Shown here: one piece after another, positions 8,629 to 19,934 of the stretch | Layout: every line of letters starts with the position of its first letter | Numbering within the stretch: position 1 is the stretch's first letter | NCBI GenBank assembly: GCA_902364065.1 | Contig: CABJCJ010000013.1 | Coordinates: forward strand, 1 to 64,000 | Reading direction: 5' to 3' | DNA length: 64,000 nt | Source of the DNA: Veillonellaceae bacterium SB90 | GTDB taxonomy: Bacteria; Bacillota; Negativicutes; Selenomonadales; Selenomonadaceae | Notes under the pieces: generated by a model | Told to the model about the DNA's origin: nothing | Seen by the model: only the letters and a program-made list of their open reading frames with translations | The model's database searches: none | Translations under genes and position numbers: made by a program

Positions 8629-9741
8629 ATGAAAATAACCTGCCAGAAAAATGAACTCGCCAATGCCCTGCAAATCGTATCGAAAGCCGTGGCCAACAAG
8701 CCGCAAACCCCCATCCTCTCAGGAATTTACCTCAAAGCAGCCAATGGCATCCTGGAACTCCAGGCCACCAATTATGAGATTGGACTCGTGGCACGCATCG
8801 AAGCAGACGTCACGGAAGAAGGGGAAATCGCCCTCGCAGGCCGTTATTTCCAGGAAGTTGTCCGCAAGCTGCCTGGGGATACCGTCAAACTTTCCTTCAA
8901 TCGCGATGCCAACATCGTCCTGATTGAATCGAATCAGGCAAAATTCACGCTTCTTTCGATGAACGCCGCAGAATTCCCGACCATCAAACCATTTGAAGGC
9001 AACCTTTCCTTCAGCATCAAGGACAATATCCTGCGCGGACTCATCAAGAAAACGGTCTTTGCCTGCAGCAGCGATGAATCCCGTCCGGTCTTCACGGGCT
9101 GCTCGCTTGAAGTCACCGAGAACAAAGTCACGATGGCTGCAACAAACACACACCGTCTGGCCGTCAAAGCCGAGACGTTCGATCAGTCCATCGGCAACAT
9201 CAAGATCATCATCCCCGCTCGTATCCTGCAGGAACTTCTCCACAACATGGTTTCGGATATCCCGACCGATGTCAAAGTAACCTGCTCGTACAACCAGATC
9301 AGCTTCTCCTTCGACAATCTCTACATGATGTCCCGCCTCATCGAGGGACAGTTCCCGAACTACCGCGGCGTCATCCCGCCGAAGTTCGCAACGCATGTCC
9401 TCGTCAACACGGCGGAGTTCAGTGCGGCCGTCGATCGTGTTTCCCTGATTTCCCGTTCGGGCGAATACAACATCATCAAGCTTGAATTCGATGGCCAGCA
9501 GATTCATATCACGTCGAACAATCCAGAAATCGGTAATGCCGAAGAGTACGTGCCGGCCGAGATCGATGGTCCGGCTCTCACCATCGCCTTCAATGCACAG
9601 TACATCATCGATGTGCTCAAGAACATCGATGGCCAGCAGTGCCGCATCAGCCTCAATCAACCGCTCTCGCCGGCTTCCATCCAGGAAGCTGAAGACGAGG
9701 CATTCATCTACATCGTGACGCCGGTGCGCACGGCTCACTGA
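8629..9741 (+). CDS. dnaN: DNA polymerase III beta sliding clamp
   Basis: The beta clamp is a ring-shaped dimer that tethers DNA polymerase III and other enzymes to DNA. The 370-residue product is the normal family length, made of three similar domains. It starts MKITCQKNELANALQIVSK, and the C-terminus ends in the characteristic YIVTPVRT. The start at 8629 follows GAGAGAAGG; the longer open frame from 8512 would read through origin DNA and is rejected. Its position after dnaA is conserved. Confidence 0.98.
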   Translation: MKITCQKNELANALQIVSKAVANKPQTPILSGIYLKAANGILELQATNYEIGLVARIEADVTEEGEIALAGRYFQEVVRKLPGDTVKLSFNRDANIVLIESNQAKFTLLSMNAAEFPTIKPFEGNLSFSIKDNILRGLIKKTVFACSSDESRPVFTGCSLEVTENKVTMAATNTHRLAVKAETFDQSIGNIKIIIPARILQELLHNMVSDIPTDVKVTCSYNQISFSFDNLYMMSRLIEGQFPNYRGVIPPKFATHVLVNTAEFSAAVDRVSLISRSGEYNIIKLEFDGQQIHITSNNPEIGNAEEYVPAEIDGPALTIAFNAQYIIDVLKNIDGQQCRISLNQPLSPASIQEAEDEAFIYIVTPVRTAH

Positions 9742-9766
9742 TTCTGCCACAGAGAAAGGACGCATC

Positions 9767-9994
9767 ATGAATATCGAAAACGTCAAGATTGATACCGCAG
9801 AAATCCAGCTCGACCAATTCCTCAAATGGGCAGGCATCCTGCCCTCCTGCGGCGAAACGAAAATCCTCATTGAGGAACGCCGCATCAGGCGCAACGGCGA
9901 GGTCGAAAGCGCCCGCCGCCGCAAGCTCCATGACGGTGACATCATCGAGATCGAGGGCCTCGGAGCCTGGAAGGTCGTCCACGAAGAAGGATAA
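9767..9994 (+). CDS. yaaA: S4-domain RNA-binding protein (YaaA family)
   Basis: A 75-residue protein made of a single S4 RNA-binding domain: LDQFLKWAGILPSCGETKIL, then an RRNGEVESARRRKL loop and GDIIEIEG. YaaA-type proteins lie between dnaN and recF in many Firmicutes and have been linked to ribosome assembly, but the exact role is uncertain. It begins 25 bases after dnaN and ends six bases before recF, so it is almost certainly co-transcribed with both. Confidence 0.9.
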   Translation: MNIENVKIDTAEIQLDQFLKWAGILPSCGETKILIEERRIRRNGEVESARRRKLHDGDIIEIEGLGAWKVVHEEG

Positions 9995-10000
9995 AAGAGA

Positions 10001-11104
10001 ATGTATGTTCGTTCTATTAAGCTGAGAAATTATCGGAACTATAATGAGCTGAATCTCGAGCTTTCGCCGAGCATCAATATCTTTCTCGGGGCCAACGCCC
10101 AGGGCAAGACGAATATCGTCGAAGCCGTCTGCTATGCTTCCCTGGGCCGTTCGCACCGGACGCATGCCGATGCCGACCTCATCCGCTGGCAGGCGGATGA
10201 CGCGAGCATCGAGCTGACCTTCGAGCGCCGCGGTGTCGCCAACAAGCTCGCCTTTGCGTTCAGCCGCAACAAGCGCCGCCGCATGCTGCTCAACGGGCAG
10301 ACGATTCCCCTGAAGGAACTCGTCGGCAATCTCAATACCGTCCTCTTCTCTCCGGAGGACCTCTTCCTCATCAAGGGAGCGCCGGCTGGCCGCCGGCGCT
10401 TTTTAGACAGTGAGATCTCACAGGCGAGCCCTGCCTACTATCACGAGCTCCTGCAGTACAACCGCATCCTCTCGCAGCGCAATACGCTCTTGAAGCGCAT
10501 CCGCGAACACCGGGCGGATGCCTCGATGCTTGACCTCTGGGATGTGCAGCTCGCCGCGAGTGCCGAGAAGATCACGCAGAAGCGCCAGGAAGCCGTGCGG
10601 AAGCTCAACATGCTCGCCAATCTCATGCAGCGCCGCATCTCCGGCGACCAGGAGAACCTCGCCGTGACCTACGAGATTGCCGGGCTCGAGCAGGAACACA
10701 TGACAAAGCCTCTCGCTTCATGGTATAATGAAATGCTGGAGAAATGCCGCGGTACGGATATCCTGCGCGGCTCGACGAGCATCGGGCCGCATCACGATGA
10801 CATGGTCCTCTTCGTCAACGGCATCAATCTGCGGACCTTCGGCTCGCAGGGGCAGCAGCGCACGGGCGTCCTCTCGCTGAAGCTCGCGGAACTGGAATTC
10901 TTGCGCTCGGAGACGGGCGAATACCCCATCCTGCTGCTCGATGACGTCATGAGCGAGCTCGACGCCCTGCGCCGGCGCCAGCTCCTGGACTTCATCCGCC
11001 GCGAGCGCATCCAGACGCTCATCACGGCCACGGATGCGGCTTACTTCCCGCAGGAACGCTTCGGCACGTATTATCAGGTGAAACAGGGAACCGTCTCGAG
11101 GTGA
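10001..11104 (+). CDS. recF: DNA replication and repair protein RecF
   Basis: RecF is an SMC-like ATPase that, with RecO and RecR, loads RecA at single-strand gaps. The 367-residue protein has the Walker A motif GANAQGKTNIVEA at about residues 30-42 after the LRNYRNY strand, and ends with the ABC-type signature and Walker B region (LKLAELEFLR, ILLLDDVMSELD). Length and order match the family. It lies in the dnaA-dnaN-yaaA-recF cluster, with the next gene starting four bases after its stop. Confidence 0.97.
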   Translation: MYVRSIKLRNYRNYNELNLELSPSINIFLGANAQGKTNIVEAVCYASLGRSHRTHADADLIRWQADDASIELTFERRGVANKLAFAFSRNKRRRMLLNGQTIPLKELVGNLNTVLFSPEDLFLIKGAPAGRRRFLDSEISQASPAYYHELLQYNRILSQRNTLLKRIREHRADASMLDLWDVQLAASAEKITQKRQEAVRKLNMLANLMQRRISGDQENLAVTYEIAGLEQEHMTKPLASWYNEMLEKCRGTDILRGSTSIGPHHDDMVLFVNGINLRTFGSQGQQRTGVLSLKLAELEFLRSETGEYPILLLDDVMSELDALRRRQLLDFIRRERIQTLITATDAAYFPQERFGTYYQVKQGTVSR

Positions 11105-11108
11105 TTGC

Positions 11109-12125
11109 ATGGCAAGACGCATGCCGGGACTGGAGCATACGGCGACCATCATCCCGAAAGCCATTCATGCTCTTGGTCCGAAACAGGAAAAGGAGTTTTA
11201 TGCGCACTGGGTGCTTTGGCACTGGGTGGACATTGCGGGCGACGCCATTGCACGCCATGTCAAGGTCATGGGCATCCGCAACAAGGTGCTCTATGCGACG
11301 AGCGATGATTCCGTCTGGGCGCAGGAGATCCGCATGATGATGCCGCAGATTGTCCAGAATGTCAACAACTATGCCGGACAGGCACTCATCAAGGAGATGC
11401 GCTTCGTCAAGAAATGGGAGAAGCCGGCCGTGCCGGACCGTTCGAGCGGAGGGACCTGGCTCGCACGAGACGCCGGTGAGGAAGAACCCGACATCGGCAG
11501 GAAGCGCCGCCAGATCCCCCTGACGGAGCAGGATATAGCCGACGCGCAGAGGCTGGCCGCAGGCATCGAGGATGAAGACCTGGCCATGTCCCTGCGCGGT
11601 CTCTACCGCAAGCAGCGCCAGCTCGACAAGCTGCACGCTCAGGAAGAATGGCATCCCTGCGCCTCATGCGGCAGGCTCTGTGCACCGGAAGACCGGCTCT
11701 GTCCGGCCTGCCGCATGAAGAAAGAGGAGGAGCTTCGCGCGAAGGTGCGCGGCGTGCTGCGGGACATCCCCTGGGCCCGCTACGCTGAGGTCCATGAATA
11801 CGTGCCGGACTGCACGACCAAGATCGTCAATGAGCAGCGCGCCCTGCTCGTCCAGCAGCTGGCGTCCACTGTTGAGGTAACGGATACGGAGAGCCTCGCG
11901 GCCAAGAACCTCGTCATGCTCTACCGCTGCCTGCCGCCCGACAAGCTGACGGAGGAGGTCATGAAGCGCGCCATCTACGACCTGCGCTTCAACCTGCACC
12001 GCCCGAAGGACTACAAGGCTCCGCGGCGCTACGAGGTCGTCCCGCTGCGCCATGCTGAACACGGCAGGAAGGCGGCAGCCTCCAGGCCGCGGGGCGCACA
12101 AGACGTGCAAGAAAAGAAAGGATGA
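11109..12125 (+). CDS. DUF721 (DciA-like) protein with C-terminal zinc ribbon
   Basis: The first ~105 residues match DUF721, the family of DciA, which loads or assists the replicative helicase in bacteria lacking DnaC/DnaI (HWVDIAGDAIARHVKV and YATSDDSVWAQEIRMMMPQI are typical). The remaining ~230 residues are not part of classic DciA. They include a four-cysteine zinc ribbon (CASCGRLC...CPACRMKK, about residues 184-203) and a basic C-terminal half. The gene starts four bases after recF and its stop overlaps the next ORF, so it is in the replication operon. Role in helicase loading is an inference from the family and location; the C-terminal half is of unknown function. Confidence 0.8.
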   Translation: MARRMPGLEHTATIIPKAIHALGPKQEKEFYAHWVLWHWVDIAGDAIARHVKVMGIRNKVLYATSDDSVWAQEIRMMMPQIVQNVNNYAGQALIKEMRFVKKWEKPAVPDRSSGGTWLARDAGEEEPDIGRKRRQIPLTEQDIADAQRLAAGIEDEDLAMSLRGLYRKQRQLDKLHAQEEWHPCASCGRLCAPEDRLCPACRMKKEEELRAKVRGVLRDIPWARYAEVHEYVPDCTTKIVNEQRALLVQQLASTVEVTDTESLAAKNLVMLYRCLPPDKLTEEVMKRAIYDLRFNLHRPKDYKAPRRYEVVPLRHAEHGRKAAASRPRGAQDVQEKKG

Positions 12126-12130
12126 GCGTC

Positions 12131-14450
<2,320 letters not shown>

Positions 14451-14465
14451 TTTTTTGACTTTTAC

Positions 14466-14494
14466 TTGCCAAAGCCGCTGCATTGTGCTATATT
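14466..14494 (+). promoter_or_regulatory. Promoter of the terC riboswitch transcript
   Basis: TTGCCA (14466-14471), exactly 17 bases, then TATATT (14489-14494), placed about 30 bases before the conserved start of the yybP-ykoY element. Confidence 0.6.
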
Positions 14495-14520
14495 GAGATT
14501 ATGAAATATGCATACTTCCA

Positions 14521-14645
14521 ACAGGGGGAGTAGCTGAACGACCACCATCGTCAGTACGGACATGAGCTGTCCCGGTGTGGCCGGCGCGAGTAAGCAAGAC
14601 CCTGCCCTATCCAACCGCTCGGCGGCAGGTAGGGCAGGGTTTTTC
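14521..14645 (+). ncRNA. yybP-ykoY manganese riboswitch with terminator
   Basis: The region has the hallmarks of the yybP-ykoY class: GGGGGAGTAGC near 14525, a GGTGTGGCCGGCGCGAG core (about 14574-14590), and TAAGCAAGACCCTGCC following. Known members bind Mn2+ and control TerC-type metal exporters. The 3' part CCCTGCCCTA (14620-14629) pairs with TAGGGCAGGG (14630s) and runs into TTTTT, giving an intrinsic terminator. Mn2+ binding is expected to favour read-through into terC. Assignment rests on consensus recognition and the downstream gene. Confidence 0.85.
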
Positions 14646-14679
14646 GTATATTTCGTCACATCTTGGGGGAGTGATACTT

Positions 14680-15384
14680 TTGGATAATCTGTTTGCAGGC
14701 ATGTTCTCGCCGGAGTGGCTGGCTGCGCTCTCGGGCATCCTGCTGCTGGACCTGCTGCTGTCGGGCGACAACGCGATCCTCATCGCGCTGGCCTGCAAGA
14801 ATCTGCCGCAGCACAACCGGCGCAAGGCCATCATCGCGGGCGGCCTCGGCGCCGTGGGCATCCGCATCGTCTGCACCCTGTTCGCCACGGGGCTGCTCGC
14901 CTCGCCTTACGTCGAATTTGTCGGCGGCGCCGCACTGCTCTTCATCGCCGTGCGCCTCCTGACGGACCGTCACGATGAAAAGCCCGGCGAGGGGAAAAAG
15001 CAGCCGGCCACCTTCGGCGAGGCCGTGCGCACCATCCTCATTGCGGATTTCATTATGAGCATCGACAACATCCTGTCGCTCGCCGGCGTCGCGAATACCG
15101 TGCCGCACGGCAAGTGGAGCCTCATCATCTGCGGCCTCATGATCTCCATCCCCATCGTGCTGTTCGGCGCACAGATCTTCCTGATGATCATGCTGAAAGT
15201 GCCCGCGCTCATCTATCTCGGCGCCGGCATTCTCGGCTGGACCTCGGCCGAACTCATGACGGAAGACCCCGCCGTCGGTGCTTTCCTCACCCCCTACGCA
15301 CTCCCGCTCAAGATAGGCTTTGTCATCCTCGTACTTGCTGCGGGATACTGCCTGAACCGCCGTGCCGCGCAGAAGAACGCCTGA
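14680..15384 (+). CDS. TerC-family membrane protein (YjbE/YkoY type), probable Mn2+ exporter
   Basis: Integral membrane protein of 234 residues with about seven hydrophobic segments. The paired acidic motifs of the TerC family are present: SGDNAILIALACKNLP near residue 24 and MSIDNILSLAGV in the second half. TerC homologues under Mn2+ riboswitches export manganese or metallate exoenzymes. The start is the TTG at 14680, nine bases after GGGGGAG; GTG 14671 abuts that site and ATG codons lie further in. It lies directly behind the yybP-ykoY riboswitch, which supports metal export as its job. Confidence 0.88.
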   Translation: MDNLFAGMFSPEWLAALSGILLLDLLLSGDNAILIALACKNLPQHNRRKAIIAGGLGAVGIRIVCTLFATGLLASPYVEFVGGAALLFIAVRLLTDRHDEKPGEGKKQPATFGEAVRTILIADFIMSIDNILSLAGVANTVPHGKWSLIICGLMISIPIVLFGAQIFLMIMLKVPALIYLGAGILGWTSAELMTEDPAVGAFLTPYALPLKIGFVILVLAAGYCLNRRAAQKNA

Positions 15385-15428
15385 CGGCAGCTTACCTTTT
15401 GCCTTTTTCTGTTGAAGGAGGAGTTTTT

Positions 15429-16292
15429 ATGAATAACCTCAAGACCTTGTTCCTCATGGTGCTCATGGCCGCTCTGATGATCTTCATCGGCGGGCTCGTG
15501 GGCGGCCGCAGCGGCATGATGATCATGCTCATCATCTCGCTGGCCATGAATGCCTATACCTACTGGTGCAGTGATTCCCTCGTGCTGCGTTCCACGGGTG
15601 CGCAGGAAGTCACGCGCGAAGAAGCGCCGCAGCTCTACGCGCTCGTCGAGCGCCTCGCGGAGCGCGCTGGCCTGCCGATGCCGCGCGTCTGCATCATCGA
15701 TACGGACGTGCCGAATGCCTTCGCGACCGGCCGTGATCCCTCGCATGCCGCCGTGGCCGTCACGACGGGCATCATGCGCGTCCTCGACTACGACGAGCTC
15801 TCAGGAGTCCTCGCACATGAGCTCTCCCACGTCAAGAACCGCGACATCCTGACCTCGACGGTCGTCGCCATGATGGCCACGGTCATCGGCTACGTGGCGC
15901 AGTTCTTCGCGTTCTTCGGCGGTGGCAGCAGCGACGACGAGGGCAGCAGCGGCAACATCCTCGTGAGCCTGGCCGTCATCATCCTGGCCCCGCTTGCCGC
16001 CCTGCTCATTCAGATGGCCATCTCGCGTTCGCGTGAATACGAGGCCGACAAGGATGGCGGCGAGATCTGCGGCAACCCGAATTACCTCGCCGCAGCTCTC
16101 GAGAAAATCGACTACTACGCCACGCACGCTGCCCCGATGCCGGAAGCTCAGCCGGCCACGGCACACATGTACATCGTCAACCCGTTTGAGGGCACCGGCA
16201 AAGCCATCACCAAACTCTTCAGCACGCACCCCGACACCGCCGACCGCATCGCCCGCCTCCACGAACAAGCCCGCGAAATGCGCGTCCGCTGA
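15429..16292 (+). CDS. htpX: Membrane-bound zinc metalloprotease HtpX (M48B)
   Basis: HtpX degrades misfolded membrane proteins from the cytoplasmic face. The 287-residue protein has two N-terminal membrane segments, the zinc site HELSH (about residue 131, in GVLAHELSHVKN), two further membrane segments, and the third ligand region SREYEADKDG. Start at 15429 follows AAGGAGGAG. It is 44 bases after terC and could share its transcript, but that is not certain. The longer upstream open frame in the same register is not conserved. Confidence 0.95.
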   Translation: MNNLKTLFLMVLMAALMIFIGGLVGGRSGMMIMLIISLAMNAYTYWCSDSLVLRSTGAQEVTREEAPQLYALVERLAERAGLPMPRVCIIDTDVPNAFATGRDPSHAAVAVTTGIMRVLDYDELSGVLAHELSHVKNRDILTSTVVAMMATVIGYVAQFFAFFGGGSSDDEGSSGNILVSLAVIILAPLAALLIQMAISRSREYEADKDGGEICGNPNYLAAALEKIDYYATHAAPMPEAQPATAHMYIVNPFEGTGKAITKLFSTHPDTADRIARLHEQAREMRVR

Positions 16293-16368
16293 GCGTTCCC
16301 CGTGCGCTGCGCTGCTTGCTGCACGCGCTGCACGCATTGTTCTGCCGCAGGGGAAGATTCCCCAAGCC

Positions 16369-16440
16369 GTCTCCCGCAGGGCGCGAAGCGCGGGATGCCG
16401 GTGGCATCCCCGGGGAAGGGGGACCGCGCAGCGGTGGAAG
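16369..16440. repeat. Modular hairpin repeat, single copy between htpX and prepilin peptidase
   Basis: Contains the modules GCGCGAAGCGC, GGGATGCCGGTGGCATCCC and GGGGGACCGCGCAGCGGTGGAAGAG. Each is a short perfect or near-perfect hairpin, and the same modules recur at about 20.1, 22.2 and 27.1 kb. No coding function is apparent. Confidence 0.8.
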
Positions 16441-16442
16441 AG

Positions 16443-16484
16443 AAAAGCCTTGCTGCTGGCAACTGCCAGTGGCAAGGCTTTTTG
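16443..16484. terminator. Bidirectional terminator between htpX and prepilin peptidase
   Basis: AAAAGCCTTGC (with an inner CTGGCA/TGCCAG stem) pairs with GCAAGGCTTTTT. The A-tract on one side and T-tract on the other suit the two convergent genes. Confidence 0.75.
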
Positions 16485-16497
16485 CATGCGCGTGCAT

Positions 16498-17139
16498 TCA
16501 GAGCAGCGTAAACGCCAGCGCACTCAGCGTAAAATACGGCCCGTACGCGAAATAATCCTGACGCCCCTTCTTCTTCGTCACGAGCATGATGATTGCGGCA
16601 ATGCCGGCAAGCACCACACCCGAAATCACGATCGTCAGCAGCATATCCGTGCCGAGCCACAGCCCGAGCACCGCAATGAGCTTGATATCGCCGCCGCCAA
16701 TCCCTCCGTGCGTCACGATGGCCAGCAGCAGGAACACGATGCCGCCGACCGCTGCCGCCTCAATATGATCCGTCACAACGCGCTCGAGCACCGGCAGCGA
16801 GATCACGCCGAGCACGGCAAACGGGATCATCATGCGGTCAAACATGACATGCTGCTCCATATCGGTCCAGGTGTAGAGCAGCATGAAATATTGGAACACG
16901 AGCAAAAATGCCAGGCGCAGCGGATGCAGATGATGCATCGTGATGAGCGTGAACGCGAAGAGCAGGAAAAGCGTCGGGATGAACTCCCGCGGGCGGCGCG
17001 CCTGCTGAGAAGCCACCTTGTCCGGAAAGCTCAGGATGGCCGTGGACTTCTGGTACAGGGCATCAATCCAGCGGCAGCCGAGCAAGCCGCTTCCCGCGGC
17101 GAGCAGCCCGGCCAGTACGCATTTCATCAAGATGAACAT
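16498..17139 (-). CDS. Prepilin peptidase (A24, TadV/CpaA-like)
   Basis: Membrane aspartyl protease that cleaves the leader of type IV/Flp prepilins. The 213-residue protein has 6-7 hydrophobic segments and the two active-site aspartates in YTWTDMEQHVMFD and GGIGGGDIKLIAVLG (GxGD motif). The N-terminal cysteine-containing methylase domain of PilD is missing except for a short remnant, as in smaller A24 enzymes. It lies just before cpaB but on the opposite strand, so it is transcribed separately. It is presumably the enzyme for the two Flp pilins and TadE at 24.4-25.4 kb. Confidence 0.9.
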   Translation of the reverse strand: MFILMKCVLAGLLAAGSGLLGCRWIDALYQKSTAILSFPDKVASQQARRPREFIPTLFLLFAFTLITMHHLHPLRLAFLLVFQYFMLLYTWTDMEQHVMFDRMMIPFAVLGVISLPVLERVVTDHIEAAAVGGIVFLLLAIVTHGGIGGGDIKLIAVLGLWLGTDMLLTIVISGVVLAGIAAIIMLVTKKKGRQDYFAYGPYFTLSALAFTLL

Positions 17140-17216
17140 GATAAGACCCCCAAGAATATAAGCTAGGTATCATCTGTCCCCTATCCTAGCAAAAACCGGC
17201 ACAATCGTCAAAAAAG

Positions 17217-17247
17217 TTGAACCAACTTATAGCGGATATGGTATACT
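17217..17247 (+). promoter_or_regulatory. Candidate promoter of the Tad operon
   Basis: TGG-TATACT (17239-17247) is an extended -10 element, with TTGAAC at 17217-17222 (19-base spacing) upstream. It lies about 100 bases before cpaB in the gap divergent from the prepilin peptidase gene. Confidence 0.5.
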
Positions 17248-17348
17248 GGATATTAAAGAATGGGGAATGTTGCATCATCCCCGGCAGCAAGGAATACAGC
17301 ATTCATCGTCGAACGCTTCGACCAAACGATTACAGAAGGAATGACAGT

Positions 17349-18335
17349 ATGGCAAATCGTATGAAATTTGCGGAACGCATCCGCGAATTCCTGGACAAAA
17401 TTACATATCGTCAATGGGTCATCGCAGCTGCCGTTGTCAGCTGCCTGCTCGGCCTCATGGTTTACTTCGCGATGTCCGGCTCGGACGAAAAGCCCGTAGC
17501 CAAGACCCCGTCGAACCTCGTGCAGGTCGTCGCGGCCAAGCAGGATATCCCCGAGCGCACCGTCGTCAAGGAAGACATGCTGAAGGTCGTCGAAGTCCCG
17601 AGTGACATGGTGCCCGAAGGCGCCTTTCACGACGTGGCGGACGCCATCGACCATCCGGCCAGCACGGCCATCCAGCAGGGCGACATCGTGACCTCACGCA
17701 AGGTCTACAGCGACATCCGCATGGCCGGCTTCACCGGCATCATCCCGCCGGACTGCCGCGCCGTCACGATTCCCATCTCCGATGTCACGGGCGTTTCCGG
17801 CTTTGCACATCCCGGCGACTACGTGGACATCATGGTCATCACGGGCTCCAAGGAAAGCGGCATGAACGGCCGCATCATCCTGCAGAACGTCCTCCTGCTC
17901 GGCATCAACAAGAATGCCAATCTGCCGGCAGCCAGCACCGATTCAAGCGGCAACACGAGCACGAGCACCAAGGCGGCCTCGGACAGCATGGCGACGGCTA
18001 CCGTGGCGCTCAAGCCCGCCGAAGCCCTCAAGCTGGCCGTGGCCTCCCAGGAAGGCACGCTCTACCTGGACCTCCGCCCCTTCAAGCCGCGCGACATGTA
18101 CACCTTTGATACCGACTACACGGGCGTGCCGCAGGGCACGGGCGGCTCCCAGAATCAGCCGGCACCGCCGGCCTCCTCGGCTCCTGCCCCATCCTACAGC
18201 TACAGCGCACCGGCGGCACAGTCGGCGCCCCCCTCTGTCCCATCTGCGGGCTCCGCGGGCGGCCCCGTCCCCGTCCTCGGGCATACCATCGAAGTCATCC
18301 GCGGCGTGACCGCAACGAGGGAGGGAGTCAAATGA
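17349..18335 (+). CDS. cpaB: Flp pilus assembly protein CpaB (RcpC)
   Basis: CpaB/RcpC is a periplasmic, membrane-anchored component of the Tad secretion machine that works with the secretin. The 328-residue protein has one N-terminal membrane segment (about residues 22-42), a SAF-type domain (VVAAKQDIPERTVVKEDMLK), and a RcpC domain with PGDYVDIMVITG. A Pro/Ser/Ala-rich low-complexity stretch (about 255-300) precedes the end. The start at 17349 follows AAGGAATG; an in-frame upstream ORF is unsupported. Its stop overlaps the cpaC start (ATGA). Confidence 0.9.
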   Translation: MANRMKFAERIREFLDKITYRQWVIAAAVVSCLLGLMVYFAMSGSDEKPVAKTPSNLVQVVAAKQDIPERTVVKEDMLKVVEVPSDMVPEGAFHDVADAIDHPASTAIQQGDIVTSRKVYSDIRMAGFTGIIPPDCRAVTIPISDVTGVSGFAHPGDYVDIMVITGSKESGMNGRIILQNVLLLGINKNANLPAASTDSSGNTSTSTKAASDSMATATVALKPAEALKLAVASQEGTLYLDLRPFKPRDMYTFDTDYTGVPQGTGGSQNQPAPPASSAPAPSYSYSAPAAQSAPPSVPSAGSAGGPVPVLGHTIEVIRGVTATREGVK

Positions 18336-19924
18336 AAAACGCCTTATTCGGCCTGGCCGCAGGCACCCTGGCTGTGACGGCCGTACTGGCCCCGGCTCCC
18401 GCCTATGCGCAGTACACGCCGGTCTCCATCGACCTCAACCAGTCGTATTATCTCAACACGGGCCGCAGCATCACGCGCGTGGCCATTGCCAATCCGAAAA
18501 TCGCCGACGTCAGCCTCGTCGACCGCTCCTCGCTCAACATCATCGGCATCTCGCCGGGCACGACGACTCTGAACGTCTGGGCCAGCAACGGCTACCGCTA
18601 CGAATATCGCGTCACCGTCTCCAATCAGGACTCGGGCCTCGCGAAGATCGTCCAGGAAGCCATTGACCTGCCGGGCGTCCGCGTCCAGATGATCGGCGGC
18701 AAGATTCTCCTGCGCGGTGCCGTCAAGAACCAGTACGAGCGCGACCTCGCCTACAAGATCGCCAAGCTCTATGCGGGCACGGGCAGCAGCACGGGCGGCT
18801 CCTCCTCCGGCAAGAGTCAGAGCAGCTCCTCGTCCTCGGGCAGCGGCTCGCTGCAGTCGCTGGGTTCGAGCCTCGGCTCCTCGGACGACTCGCGCGGCGA
18901 CATCGACGATTCCGTCGTCAACATGCTCGAGATGACGAATCCCGACCAGATTAACATCGAGGCGATGTTCGTCGAGCTGAGCTCGACCGATGCCAAGAAC
19001 CTCGGCATCAACTACACCTCGCAGGATATGAGCGATACGGATAATAATGGCATCACCATGAACAACGCCGGCACGTTCTATGCCGGTGAATCGTACGGCA
19101 GCCAGCGCAGCGCCGGCAGCCACTGGTACAACCGCAACTGGCTCTTCACGCATTTCTCGAAGATCAACGCCGAGATCCATGCGCTCATCGAGAACGGCAA
19201 GGCCCGCGTCGTCTCGCGTCCGAATGTCACGACCATGAGCGGCAAGGACGCCAAAATCCTCATCGGCGGCGAGATTCCGTATGAATCCTCGAACGGCTTT
19301 GGCTCGACGACGACGGAATACAAGGAATACGGCATCGGCCTCGACCTCAAGGCCCCGACGGTTGACCAGGACGGCAACATCACGACGGAGCTCGAGACGC
19401 AGGTCAGCCGCCTCGACTGGAACAACGCCGTCACGAAAGACGGCTACCGCATGCCGGGCATCGCGACTCGCTCCGCCTACACGACCGTCAACATCCCTTC
19501 GGGCATGACCATGGTTATCGGCGGCCTGCTGAATTCCGACGACGCCAAGACCATTCAGAAAGTGCCGCTGCTCGGCAACATCCCGCTGATCGGCGAACTC
19601 TTCAAATACCACAACAACTCGCATACGCGCACGGAAATCATTGTCCTGATTACGCCGCGCGTCGTCAGCGAAGAAACACCGGCCCGCATGTCGGCTGATA
19701 TGGAGGATGCCTACAATGACAGCCGCCGTGAAGACCGCAGCATGAAGCAGGTCGACCTCAACGGCGAAATCCCCGAGAAATCCAACGAGCAGCTGGCCAA
19801 AGAAGCCAAAGCCGCATCTAAGTCCTCAGCCCTGACCACAAGGGTCGAGACAGAAAGCAGCGAAGCCCCCGGCGACCGCATCAAAGCGAGCGCCCGCGAG
19901 ATCCTCAGCCACATGGACAAATAA
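18332..19924 (+). CDS. cpaC: Tad secretin CpaC (RcpA)
   Basis: Outer-membrane secretin through which the Flp pilus passes. The 530-residue protein has a signal peptide (cleavage after AYA, about residue 26) and a pilus-assembly N-terminal domain (RVAIANPKIADVSLVDRSSL). A BON-like segment, a Ser/Gly-rich insert (about 150-185) and the secretin core follow (ARVVSRPNVTTMSGKDAKIL, VPLLGNIPLIGELF, IIVLITPRVV). A secretin requires an outer membrane, which argues for a diderm host. It overlaps cpaB by four bases. The C-terminal ~70 residues are polar and probably periplasmic. Confidence 0.95.
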   Translation: MKNALFGLAAGTLAVTAVLAPAPAYAQYTPVSIDLNQSYYLNTGRSITRVAIANPKIADVSLVDRSSLNIIGISPGTTTLNVWASNGYRYEYRVTVSNQDSGLAKIVQEAIDLPGVRVQMIGGKILLRGAVKNQYERDLAYKIAKLYAGTGSSTGGSSSGKSQSSSSSSGSGSLQSLGSSLGSSDDSRGDIDDSVVNMLEMTNPDQINIEAMFVELSSTDAKNLGINYTSQDMSDTDNNGITMNNAGTFYAGESYGSQRSAGSHWYNRNWLFTHFSKINAEIHALIENGKARVVSRPNVTTMSGKDAKILIGGEIPYESSNGFGSTTTEYKEYGIGLDLKAPTVDQDGNITTELETQVSRLDWNNAVTKDGYRMPGIATRSAYTTVNIPSGMTMVIGGLLNSDDAKTIQKVPLLGNIPLIGELFKYHNNSHTRTEIIVLITPRVVSEETPARMSADMEDAYNDSRREDRSMKQVDLNGEIPEKSNEQLAKEAKAASKSSALTTRVETESSEAPGDRIKASAREILSHMDK

Positions 19925-19934
19925 AGCTCTGGCG

